Shown here one piece after another: positions 1 to 7,445 of a stretch of DNA of 64,000 bases. The notes under the pieces are model-generated. The model did not search any database. It had not been told where the DNA came from and saw nothing but the letters and a program-made list of their open reading frames with translations. This stretch comes from Brevundimonas sp. MYb52 (GTDB lineage Bacteria > Pseudomonadota > Alphaproteobacteria > Caulobacterales > Caulobacteraceae): assembly GCF_002979535.1 (NCBI RefSeq), contig NZ_PCPB01000004.1:124001-188000 (forward strand). Direction: 5' to 3'. The first letter of the stretch is position 1. The number at the start of each line of letters is the position of its first letter. A program made the translations under genes and the position numbers.

Positions 1-1
1 C

Positions 2-586
2 CTGCTGCCCGAGGACCGCCGCACGCCCCTGCTGGACGGGGTCGGCGGCTTCGTCTTCGGCCTGGCCGCCCGACTGCGCGACCGAGACGAGGCGGGAGAG
101 ATCGCCCGCTGGACCGCCAGCGAGCCTGCGCCTCACCCTACCGACGCCGCCCTGACCGAAGTGGGCCGCCAGTGCGCCGAGTTGCTGCGCGACGGCGTGA
201 TCGACCCGATCCGCTATTCGGTGCTGGAGTTGCGGCTGACCGAGATGAGCCACGTCCTGGCCGGTTGCGAACGGATCAAGACCACGCCCCTGCCCTTCGC
301 CTACGCCCTGCTGCTGCACCGGACGGCCCACGCCTTTTGCCTGATGCTGCCCTTCGCCCTGGCCCCGTCTCTGGGGTGGTGGACGATGGCGGTGTCGCTG
401 CTGGTCGCCTACACCTTCTTCGGTCTGGACGCCTTGGGCGACGAACTGGAAGACCCCTTCGGCGACGATCCCAACGACCTGCCGCTGGACGCCATGAGCC
501 GGATGCTGGAGCGCGAGCTGCGCCACGCCCAGGGCCAGACCGACCTGCCCCCCGCCTGGCCCGCCCAGCGCGACCGCCTGACCTGA
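2..586 (+). CDS. Bestrophin-family (UPF0187-like) membrane protein, C-terminal part
   Basis: The gene starts before the window; the reading frame is open from base 2 to the TGA at 584-586, giving about 194 residues. The tail contains a hydrophobic stretch (LMLPFALAPSLGWWTM) followed by FGLDALGDELEDPFG, the acidic motif typical of bacterial bestrophin anion channels, in which the aspartates and glutamates face the cytoplasm. The family forms pentameric anion channels in the inner membrane. Downstream, rsmE starts after 49 bases with no clear terminator. The N-terminal half, including the first membrane helices, lies outside the window, so completeness cannot be judged. Confidence 0.85.
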   Translation: MLPEDRRTPLLDGVGGFVFGLAARLRDRDEAGEIARWTASEPAPHPTDAALTEVGRQCAELLRDGVIDPIRYSVLELRLTEMSHVLAGCERIKTTPLPFAYALLLHRTAHAFCLMLPFALAPSLGWWTMAVSLLVAYTFFGLDALGDELEDPFGDDPNDLPLDAMSRMLERELRHAQGQTDLPPAWPAQRDRLT

Positions 587-635
587 TCCCGGCTCAGCGC
601 GTGACGCGCGCCCGCGCGCCCGCTAAATCCCTGAC

Positions 636-1355
636 ATGATCCGTTTGCACGTTCAGGGCGATCTCGCCCCCGGCCTCGCCGTCGCTCCGACCCTCGACCA
701 GTCGCGCTACCTGACCCAGGTGATGCGGCTGAAGGCCGGCGACGACCTGCTGGCTTTCAATGGCCGTCACGGCGAGTGGCGCGTTTCGGTCGCAGAAGTC
801 CTGAAGAAGGGCGTCATCCTGCGCGCCGAGGAACAGGTGCGGGCGCAGACCCACGGCCCCGATCTGGAACTGATCGTCGCCGTGGTGAAGAAGGCGCGGA
901 TCGAAACCATCGTCGAGAAGGCGACCGAGCTGGGGGCCAGCCGCGTGCGGCTGGTCCTGACCCATCGCACCAACGCCGACCGGCTGCGTCTCGACCGGCT
1001 GGACGCCATCGCCGAGGAGGCCGCCGAGCAGACCGGCCGTCTGGACGTGCCCCTGGTCGATGACCCAATCAAGCTGGACACCCTGCTGGACGGCTGGGAC
1101 GCCTCACGCCGCCTGATGTTCTGCGACGAGACCGGCGGCGCACCCGCCATCGGCGCCCTGACCGCTGCGGGCGAAGGCAAGTGGGCCATCCTGATCGGCC
1201 CTGAAGGCGGTTTCTCGCCCGAGGAAGGCGAGCGGCTGCGCGCCCTGCCCTTCACCACCGCCGTCTCTCTGGGTCCGCGCATCCTGCGCGCCGACACCGC
1301 CGCCATCGCCGCCCTGACCCTGTGGCAGGCGGCCATCGGCGACTGGGACCGATAA
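636..1355 (+). CDS. rsmE: 16S rRNA (uracil-1498-N3)-methyltransferase RsmE
   Basis: This 239-residue protein has the normal RsmE length. RsmE is a SPOUT-fold enzyme that uses S-adenosylmethionine to methylate U1498 of 16S rRNA in the assembled 30S subunit. The C-terminal knot shows the family signatures GPEGGFSPEE (about residues 188-197) and LGPRILRADTA, which form the SAM-binding trefoil. The N-terminal PUA-like part (SRYLTQVMRLKAGDDL) is also recognisable. gshA follows 71 bases downstream on the same strand; rsmE next to gshA is a common alphaproteobacterial arrangement. The ATG start is the first in frame and gives the expected N-terminus. Confidence 0.95.
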   Translation: MIRLHVQGDLAPGLAVAPTLDQSRYLTQVMRLKAGDDLLAFNGRHGEWRVSVAEVLKKGVILRAEEQVRAQTHGPDLELIVAVVKKARIETIVEKATELGASRVRLVLTHRTNADRLRLDRLDAIAEEAAEQTGRLDVPLVDDPIKLDTLLDGWDASRRLMFCDETGGAPAIGALTAAGEGKWAILIGPEGGFSPEEGERLRALPFTTAVSLGPRILRADTAAIAALTLWQAAIGDWDR

Positions 1356-1426
1356 GAAGTTTATCGCCTTCCCTCTTGAGCGGGGCCGTATCCTCGCCCA
1401 TCTAGCCGCGACAGCAGGGGTTACAG

Positions 1427-2788
1427 ATGACCGACACGGCGCCGCTTTCGAAAGAGCAACTGATCCACGCCATGTCGAAGGGCGAGAAGCCCGCCGACCA
1501 GTGGCGCATCGGCGCCGAACACGAGAAGTTCGGCTTCGACAAGTCCACCCTGCGTCGCCCCGCCTATGAGGGCGACAACGGCATCCTGGCCATGCTGACC
1601 GGCTTGCAACGCTTTGGCTGGTCCCCGGTCGAGGAGGCCGGCCACGTCATCGCCCTGGAGCGCAAGAACGCCGAGGGCTTCACCGCCTCGATCAGCCTGG
1701 AGCCGGGCGGCCAGTTCGAGCTGTCGGGCGCGCCGTTGCAGACCATCCACGACATCTGTTCGGAAACCGGCCAGCACCTGATGGAGGTCAAGCAGGTCGC
1801 GGACCAGTTGAACCTCGGCTTCCTCGGCGCCGGTTTCGACCCCCTGTGGCGGCGCGAGGACATCCCCGTCATGCCCAAGGGCCGCTATGGCATCATGCGC
1901 GCCTACATGCCCAAGAAGGGCTCGCTGGGCCTCGACATGATGCTGCGGACCTGCACCATCCAGGCCAACCTCGACTTCGATTCAGAAGCCGACATGATCA
2001 TGAAGTTCCGCACCTCGCTGGCGCTTCAACCCATCGCCACGGCCCTGTTCGCCTGTTCGCCCTTTACCGAGGGCAAGCCCAACGGCTTCCTGTCGGCGCG
2101 CGCCAATGTCTGGACCGACACCGACCCCGATCGCACGGGCATGCTGGACTTCGTCTTCGCCGACGGCTTCGGCTACGAGCGCTACGCCGACTATGCGCTG
2201 GACACCCCCATGTATTTCGCCAAGCGCGGCGAGACATACGTGGACCTGTCGGGCCAGTCGTTCCGCAAGTTCATGACCGAGGGTCTGGACGCCCTGCCCG
2301 GCGAGCGCGCCACGGCCAAGGACTGGGCCGACCACCTGACCACCCTCTTCCCCGAAGTGCGGCTGAAACAGTATCTGGAGATGCGCGGCGCCGACGGCGG
2401 TCCGTGGAGCCGCATCTGCGCCCTGCCCGCCCTGTGGGCCGGCATCCTCTATGACGCACCGTCGCTGGCTGCGGCCTGGGACCTGTGCAAGGACTGGGAC
2501 ATCGCCGACCACGAGCGCCTGCGCCGCGACGTGACCCGTCTGGGCCTCAAGGCCGAGGTGGCGGGCCGCAGCGTCCGCGACATCGCCGTCGACCTGGTCG
2601 AGATCGCCAAGCACGGCCTGAAGAACCGCGCCCGTTTCAGCGGCGGCATGGTCGATGAGCGCGGCTATCTGTCGGAACTGGAGGACATCGCCGACAGCGG
2701 CGTGACCCCCGCCGACCGCTTGCTGGAGCTGTATCACGGCGACTGGCAGGGCGACGTCAGCCGCATCTATCGCGACTTCGCCTACTAG
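1427..2788 (+). CDS. gshA: Glutamate-cysteine ligase
   Basis: This 453-residue protein belongs to the plant/alphaproteobacterial type of glutamate-cysteine ligase, not the E. coli type. It makes gamma-glutamylcysteine from glutamate, cysteine and ATP, the first step of glutathione synthesis in the cytoplasm. Signatures include GAEHEKFGF near residue 28, the substrate-site segment SLEPGGQFELSGAP near residue 90 and a C-terminal ELYHGDW. The ATG is preceded by AGGGG at a suitable distance. Glutathione-linked functions elsewhere in the window include gloB at 12695-13423. No gshB is present here. Confidence 0.95.
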   Translation: MTDTAPLSKEQLIHAMSKGEKPADQWRIGAEHEKFGFDKSTLRRPAYEGDNGILAMLTGLQRFGWSPVEEAGHVIALERKNAEGFTASISLEPGGQFELSGAPLQTIHDICSETGQHLMEVKQVADQLNLGFLGAGFDPLWRREDIPVMPKGRYGIMRAYMPKKGSLGLDMMLRTCTIQANLDFDSEADMIMKFRTSLALQPIATALFACSPFTEGKPNGFLSARANVWTDTDPDRTGMLDFVFADGFGYERYADYALDTPMYFAKRGETYVDLSGQSFRKFMTEGLDALPGERATAKDWADHLTTLFPEVRLKQYLEMRGADGGPWSRICALPALWAGILYDAPSLAAAWDLCKDWDIADHERLRRDVTRLGLKAEVAGRSVRDIAVDLVEIAKHGLKNRARFSGGMVDERGYLSELEDIADSGVTPADRLLELYHGDWQGDVSRIYRDFAY

Positions 2789-2871
2789 GGCCGACAGAAA
2801 CCGCAATTACTGAAAGCCGAGCTTAACGGCTGACGCTCCAGTGTCGCGGAAGTGCCCAAGGATAGTCCAAC

Positions 2872-4443
2872 ATGACCTGCCCCCGCCAAACTGCCGCTTC
2901 GCGACAGACCGGGGCGACGGACCCGGATTCAAGCGGCGATCTGGCGACCTTCTTCGACGTGTCGCTGGACCTGCTGGTGATCCGCGATCTGGACGGCTTC
3001 ATCGTTCGAGTCAGCGCCTCCTGGGCCGCGATCCTGGGCTATGATCCCGACGACCTGGTCGGCCTGGCCATTCTGACCCTGGTGCATCCCGACGACTTGC
3101 CAGGCACGCGCGACAGCGTGGTCGAGGTCGAGACGCGGCGTCCCGACGCCCCGGTTCTGGGGCACACCAACCGCTACCGCCACCGAGACGGCCACTACGT
3201 CACCCTGGAATGGCGGGCGCAGAAGTTCGGTGAGCGCATCTATGCCGTGGCCCGCGACGTCACCGCCAAGATCGCCGCCGAACAGGCCCTGATCGAGGCC
3301 AAGGCCGCCGCCGAGGCCGCCAATCGCGCCAAGTCCGACTTCCTGGCCAATATGAGCCACGAGATCCGCACGCCGCTGAACGGGGTCATCGGCATCGTCG
3401 ATGCCCTGTCGCGCACGCCGCTGTCGCCTGACCAGACTGAAATGGTCGATCTGATCGCCGCCTCGGGCGTCACGCTGGAACGGCTGGTCTCGGACATGCT
3501 GGACGTGTCCCGTATCGAGGCCGGCAAGCTGGATCTGGAGTTGCGGCCCTTCGATCTGGACGAGGCCCTGGCCGCGACGCTGGAAACCCTGAGGATCAGG
3601 GCTGAGGACAAGGGGCTGGCCTTCCATGTCGAACGCCCCGCCCATGTGCGCGGCGCCTTTATCGGCGACAGCGTGCGCGTGGGTCAGATCCTGAACAATC
3701 TTCTGTCCAACGCCGTGAAGTTCACGGCTGAAGGCGCGGTCACCGTCCGCTTCGCCATCAGCGAAGGCGATGGCGCCCCGACCCTGCTGTCATTTGAGGT
3801 CGAGGACACGGGTGTCGGCTTCGACGCCGAGCACGCCGCCCAGTTGTTCCAGCGGTTCAGCCAGGCCGACAGCAGCATCACCCGCCGTTTCGGCGGCACC
3901 GGCCTGGGCCTGTCGATCTGCCGGTCGCTGACCGAGATGATGGGGGGACGGATCGAGGGAGCCTCCACGCCCGGCGTCGGCAGCCGTTTCCGCGTGGAAC
4001 TGCCCCTGCCCCGCACCAATGACCTGACGAGACGCGACCTGGCCGCGCCGCCCAACCCGACGCGCCTGCTGCGGGTCTTGCTGGCGGAAGACCACCCGAC
4101 CAACCAGCGCCTGATCCAGTTGATCCTGGCCGATCATGTGACCGAGTTGGTGATCGTCGATGACGGCGCCCAGGCGGTGGCCGCCTTTGAAGCCCAGCCG
4201 TTCGACGTCGTGCTGATGGACATGCAGATGCCCGGCATGGACGGCCTGACGGCCACCCGCGCCCTGCGCGCCGTCGAGGCGGCCCGACCCGCCGCTGCGC
4301 CGACGCCGATCCTGATGCTGAGCGCCAACGCCATGCCCGAGCATCGCGACAGCGCCCGCGCCGCCGGCGCCGATCTTCACCTGGCCAAGCCGATCACCGC
4401 CCGCGACCTGTTGACCGCCTTGGCCATGCTGACACCGGCCTGA
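2872..4443 (+). CDS. PAS-domain hybrid sensor histidine kinase/response regulator
   Basis: The 523 residues contain a PAS domain (about 20-130), a short coiled linker rich in alanine and glutamate, a HisKA domain with phospho-acceptor His163 in MSHEIRTPLNGV, an ATP-binding domain (N box LNNLLSNAVKFT, G boxes DTGVGF and GGTGLGLS), and a receiver domain with phospho-acceptor Asp450 in LMDMQMPGMDG. There is no membrane segment, so it is a cytoplasmic sensor. It probably autophosphorylates on the histidine and passes phosphate to its own receiver. No histidine phosphotransferase or DNA-binding regulator is adjacent, so the output is unknown. It is 83 bases downstream of gshA, possibly with its own promoter. 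Confidence 0.93.
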   Translation: MTCPRQTAASRQTGATDPDSSGDLATFFDVSLDLLVIRDLDGFIVRVSASWAAILGYDPDDLVGLAILTLVHPDDLPGTRDSVVEVETRRPDAPVLGHTNRYRHRDGHYVTLEWRAQKFGERIYAVARDVTAKIAAEQALIEAKAAAEAANRAKSDFLANMSHEIRTPLNGVIGIVDALSRTPLSPDQTEMVDLIAASGVTLERLVSDMLDVSRIEAGKLDLELRPFDLDEALAATLETLRIRAEDKGLAFHVERPAHVRGAFIGDSVRVGQILNNLLSNAVKFTAEGAVTVRFAISEGDGAPTLLSFEVEDTGVGFDAEHAAQLFQRFSQADSSITRRFGGTGLGLSICRSLTEMMGGRIEGASTPGVGSRFRVELPLPRTNDLTRRDLAAPPNPTRLLRVLLAEDHPTNQRLIQLILADHVTELVIVDDGAQAVAAFEAQPFDVVLMDMQMPGMDGLTATRALRAVEAARPAAAPTPILMLSANAMPEHRDSARAAGADLHLAKPITARDLLTALAMLTPA

Positions 4444-4459
4444 CCTCGACAGCCGCGGA

Positions 4460-5311
4460 CTAGACGTCAGCGGCTTCCATTTCACCGGGCGTCGTCGGAT
4501 CGGGCGCCGTCTCGGCCCGCCGCGTGTCCTGACGACGCGGCAGACGCCAGACCTGATGGTCCTCGAACTGCCGACCGGTCCAGACCACCGCCGTCACCAC
4601 GATCTCGCGCGCGTCCCATTCGATCCGGTTGAAGCTGGGCGGCGCGCCGCGTTCGCGATGCGACAGGGTCCCGCAGCCGATAGCGTAGGAACACCGGTCC
4701 GAAAGATCGATGCCCAGGGCGAAGGGCACATGGACATGGCCCGTCGTGATCAGGTCGACGCCCGCCTCGGCGAAGATCAGAGCCGCCTTGTCGCCGCGCT
4801 TGACGTCGCCGGTCATGGGCGCGCCGATCATCTCGATCAGCGGATGGTGACAGGCCAGAATCCGCAAGGCTCCGATCGGCGCGTGGCGCAGAGCCTCGGC
4901 CGCTCGGCGCGTCTGCTCCAGATCGATGACGCCCTTGGACCAGTTGGGCCTGGCCTGCCAGCCCCGCGCCGTGGTCACGCCGCGCACCATCAGGTTGTCG
5001 CGTTTGAACTCGTGATCATGGGCTGGATGTCCTGTCGCCCGCTCAAATGCCCGCCACGGCCAGAACAGCCGCGCCATCACATCCCAGTAAGGCACGTCGT
5101 GATTGCCCACGGTGACGAAAACCGGCTGAGGCATGGCGCGAACCCAGGCCCCCGCCGCCGCGAATTCCGCCGGCAAGCCCCGCTGCGTGATGTCGCCGGT
5201 GATCAACACCAGATCGTGCGGCGTAGCATGAGCATAATCGAGAGCAGCGGCGACGGCGTGCTGATGCTCACACCCGAAATGCACGTCCGAAAACTGGAGC
5301 ACCCGCCCCAT
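4460..5311 (-). CDS. Calcineurin-like metallophosphoesterase
   Basis: The 283 residues carry the complete dinuclear-metal phosphoesterase motif series in order: FSDVHFG near the N-terminus, LITGDITQ, VGNHDVPY, CHHPLIEM and TGHVHVPF. These bind two metal ions and cleave phosphomono- or diesters; the substrate (cyclic nucleotide, nucleotide-sugar or other) cannot be read from the sequence. There is no signal peptide or membrane segment. Its ATG overlaps the TGA of the upstream lipid-kinase-like gene by one base (TGATG), so the two are translationally coupled and may act together. Confidence 0.9.
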   Translation of the reverse strand: MGRVLQFSDVHFGCEHQHAVAAALDYAHATPHDLVLITGDITQRGLPAEFAAAGAWVRAMPQPVFVTVGNHDVPYWDVMARLFWPWRAFERATGHPAHDHEFKRDNLMVRGVTTARGWQARPNWSKGVIDLEQTRRAAEALRHAPIGALRILACHHPLIEMIGAPMTGDVKRGDKAALIFAEAGVDLITTGHVHVPFALGIDLSDRCSYAIGCGTLSHRERGAPPSFNRIEWDAREIVVTAVVWTGRQFEDHQVWRLPRRQDTRRAETAPDPTTPGEMEAADV

Positions 5312-6243
5312 CAGACACTGTCCTCGCCCGCCGGAGGACGCGGCGCCAAGGCCATGAAGGCGCGCGGCAGGAAGCTGATGCTGGCGTCGCGGCCCAGCAG
5401 CATGGGCTCGCCGTCGATCACCGCCGGGATCTTCGAGCGCGCCGATACCGTGATCGAACGCGCTCCCTGCGTGGTCACGGTCGGATCATGGCGCCAGTCG
5501 TCGAACAGGGCGTGGGCCGCCAGCCGAAAGGCCTGGGCCGCGTCAGAGGTCGTCATGGCCGCCGCCTCCAGCCCGTCGCACTTGACCATGGCCTTGGAGA
5601 TCAACGGACTGATCAGCACCAGAGCCTCGGCGCGACGTCGGCTGCCGCCGTCAAGACTGAAGCGGATATGCCCGCTGAAGGCCCGCTTCAGCGCCCTTCG
5701 CCCATACATCCAGGCCAGCTTCAGCTTGCCCGTGCGCATGGCTTCGCGCGCCGGCGCCCACAGGGCGGGCGAGCCCAGAATGGCGGCGCAATAGAAGGCT
5801 TCGCCCTCGACCACCCCGCCCGCCACGACCGTTGGCTCCCCCTCGTCCAGCGCCCGGCGCAGCGCCGCCTTCCAGTCGGCCGTGCCGTAAAGCGCCTTGG
5901 GCAGCATGTTCATGGTGCCGCCCGGCAGGGGGGCGATCAGAGGCCCCCTGGGGCCCGCCCGCGCCGCCACTGAGCGCGCCGTGCCGTCGCCGGCCAGGAC
6001 GAACAGGACGTCCGGCTTGGCGTCGAGAGCCGCCGCGATCTGGTCGGCGATCTTCGCCCCCTCCAGCGTCGTCACCTGCGCCTCACAGTCATAGAGGGAC
6101 AGGATGGCCCCGGCTTCAGCAGCGGCCTGGGGGCCGACCCCGCCGGACAGGGGATTGACCACGATCGCCACCTTGCGGATGGAGGCGTGGAGCGCGCGGA
6201 GGGGAAGGTCGGGAGAGGCGGCTGGCGCGGAAGCGTCGGTCAT
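5311..6243 (-). CDS. Diacylglycerol-kinase-family protein
   Basis: The 310-residue form fits the DAG-kinase catalytic (DAGK_cat/LCB5) family, which phosphorylates lipids such as diacylglycerol or sphingoid bases. Motifs are VVNPLSGGVG near residue 30, the nucleotide loop VLAGDGTARSVAA (usual form GGDGT) and PLPGGTMNMLPKAL (usual form GTxNDFA). Both key motifs deviate: AGDGT for GGDGT, and NML where ND is usual, so activity should not be assumed. A longer frame opens at 6300 (TTG) and another ATG lies at 6261; I chose 6243 because conserved sequence begins soon after it. The gene is coupled to the downstream phosphoesterase. Confidence 0.82.
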   Translation of the reverse strand: MTDASAPAASPDLPLRALHASIRKVAIVVNPLSGGVGPQAAAEAGAILSLYDCEAQVTTLEGAKIADQIAAALDAKPDVLFVLAGDGTARSVAARAGPRGPLIAPLPGGTMNMLPKALYGTADWKAALRRALDEGEPTVVAGGVVEGEAFYCAAILGSPALWAPAREAMRTGKLKLAWMYGRRALKRAFSGHIRFSLDGGSRRRAEALVLISPLISKAMVKCDGLEAAAMTTSDAAQAFRLAAHALFDDWRHDPTVTTQGARSITVSARSKIPAVIDGEPMLLGRDASISFLPRAFMALAPRPPAGEDSV

Positions 6244-6329
6244 GGGCGGCGAACGCCCCATTTCCCTGCCCGGTTCCGCTGAACGCGCCCCATCGAACAA
6301 AATAATGCAAAGCTTATCGCCTTCGCCTC

Positions 6330-6355
6330 GGAACCGCCGCGTTTTCTCGGCGTTC
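6330..6355 (+). promoter_or_regulatory. Candidate EcfG (general stress sigma factor) promoter
   Basis: GGAAC at 6330-6334 and CGTTC at 6351-6355 are separated by exactly 16 bases. This matches the published alphaproteobacterial EcfG consensus (GGAAC, 16-17 bases, CGTT). It sits about 43 bases before the start codon of the glycine-zipper lipoprotein, a sensible promoter distance. Confidence 0.6.
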
Positions 6356-6397
6356 TTTGGGCTTCAGGGGAGCCCCCTCGGGATGAAGGACAGATCC

Positions 6398-6745
6398 ATG
6401 AACAAGGCGATTATCGCCATCGCCGGCGCCGGCCTTCTGGTCACCGCCTGCGCCAGTGACCCGTATTACGGCGGCGGCAACAACGAAACCGTGCGGCAGG
6501 GCGCCATCGGCGCCGGCCTCGGCGCGGTCGCCGGCGCCATCATCGGCAACAATGTTGGAGGCGGCAACGCCGCCACCGGCGCAGCTATCGGCGCTCTCGC
6601 CGGCGGTGCCGCGGGCGCCATCCGCGGCTCCAACCAGGACCGCGGCAATCAGCAGCGCTATCGCGACAACCAAGGCCGCTATTACTACTGCTACGACAAC
6701 CGCCAGAGCGAATGCTACTGGGAGAACGGTCAGCGTCGCTACTAA
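6398..6745 (+). CDS. Glycine-zipper lipoprotein
   Basis: The 115-residue product starts with a lipoprotein signal (lipobox LVTAC, Cys about 14), so it is probably anchored in the envelope. Residues about 31-75 are a glycine-zipper segment (AIGAGLGAVAGAIIG repeated as AAIGALAGGAAGAI), a fold that inserts in or packs against membranes and is seen in the Rickettsia 17 kDa antigen and OsmB-like proteins. The tail is rich in Arg, Asn, Gln and Tyr (YYYCYDNRQSECYWENG) with two cysteines that could pair. I chose the ATG at 6398 because AAGGA at 6386-6390 is well placed; the frame is open upstream to 6104. A candidate EcfG promoter precedes it and a terminator follows. Confidence 0.88.
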   Translation: MNKAIIAIAGAGLLVTACASDPYYGGGNNETVRQGAIGAGLGAVAGAIIGNNVGGGNAATGAAIGALAGGAAGAIRGSNQDRGNQQRYRDNQGRYYYCYDNRQSECYWENGQRRY

Positions 6746-6784
6746 GACGACTGGCGCCCGATAGTTTTTCGGGTCAGGTTTCGA

Positions 6785-6814
6785 GGGCGGTCCGCGCAGG
6801 CGGGCCGCCCTTTT
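6785..6814 (+). terminator. Rho-independent terminator of the glycine-zipper lipoprotein gene
   Basis: An 11-bp stem (6785-6795 with 6800-6810, one G-T pair) closes a GCAG loop and is followed by TTTT. It lies 40 bases after the stop codon and separates this gene from the OmpA-like lipoprotein gene. Confidence 0.8.
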
Positions 6815-6868
6815 GCTTGCTGCGTCTGTTTTCCGCCCGGGGCTGGGCGTTTTCCAAGGGGCTGACTG

Positions 6869-7330
6869 ATGAAACCGATCCTCCCTGCCGTCATCGTCGG
6901 GGGCCTGACCCTGGCTCTGCTGGCCGGCTGCACCACGCCCGGCGTCTACAAGAAGCGCAGCGATCTGGTCAGCAATCCCGCCGCCTGCGCCGCCAAGCGG
7001 TTCGAGGTCTATTTCGACCAGGATCAGGCTCGTCTGACCACCGCCGCGCGTGAGGCCATCAGCCTGACCGCCACCCAGCTTCAGGGTTGCGACGTGACCA
7101 AGGTCCAGGTCTTGGGTCTGGCCGACGCCCGCAGCGGCACCGCCGCCGTCAACCAGTCCCTGTCAGAGCGCCGCGCCCGGTCGGTGGCTGAAGCCCTGGC
7201 GGCCGCCGGCCTGCCCGCCCCGGCCTTCGAGGTGGCCGCCGCCGGCGCAGAGGGCGCAGTGGTCAACGGCGTCAACGACCCTCTGCGCCGCCGCACAGAG
7301 GTCCTGATCGAGGCCAAGCCCAGACACTGA
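6869..7330 (+). CDS. OmpA-domain lipoprotein
   Basis: The 153-residue product has a signal peptide ending in lipobox LLAGC (Cys about 21) and an OmpA-like peptidoglycan-associating domain (about 45-150). Visible elements are the opening strand FEVYFDQDQARLT, the segment VQVLGLADARSGTAAVNQSLSERRARSVAEAL and the closing NDPLRRRTEVLIE. Such proteins tether the outer membrane to diaminopimelate in peptidoglycan. It resembles a minimal Pal-like protein, but the tol genes are absent, so it is not called Pal. It is monocistronic by position: a terminator lies upstream and a redox operon starts 115 bases downstream. Confidence 0.87.
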   Translation: MKPILPAVIVGGLTLALLAGCTTPGVYKKRSDLVSNPAACAAKRFEVYFDQDQARLTTAAREAISLTATQLQGCDVTKVQVLGLADARSGTAAVNQSLSERRARSVAEALAAAGLPAPAFEVAAAGAEGAVVNGVNDPLRRRTEVLIEAKPRH

Positions 7331-7445
7331 GCCGGCGCTGGGCAGGGGCTGAGCTTCCCACGGGGCTGCGTCAGACCGTCTCGGGATGGTGGCTGAGGAG
7401 GCGCGCGGCGTCTAAGGTCACGCCTTGCTCTCTTCGAACGGTGCC

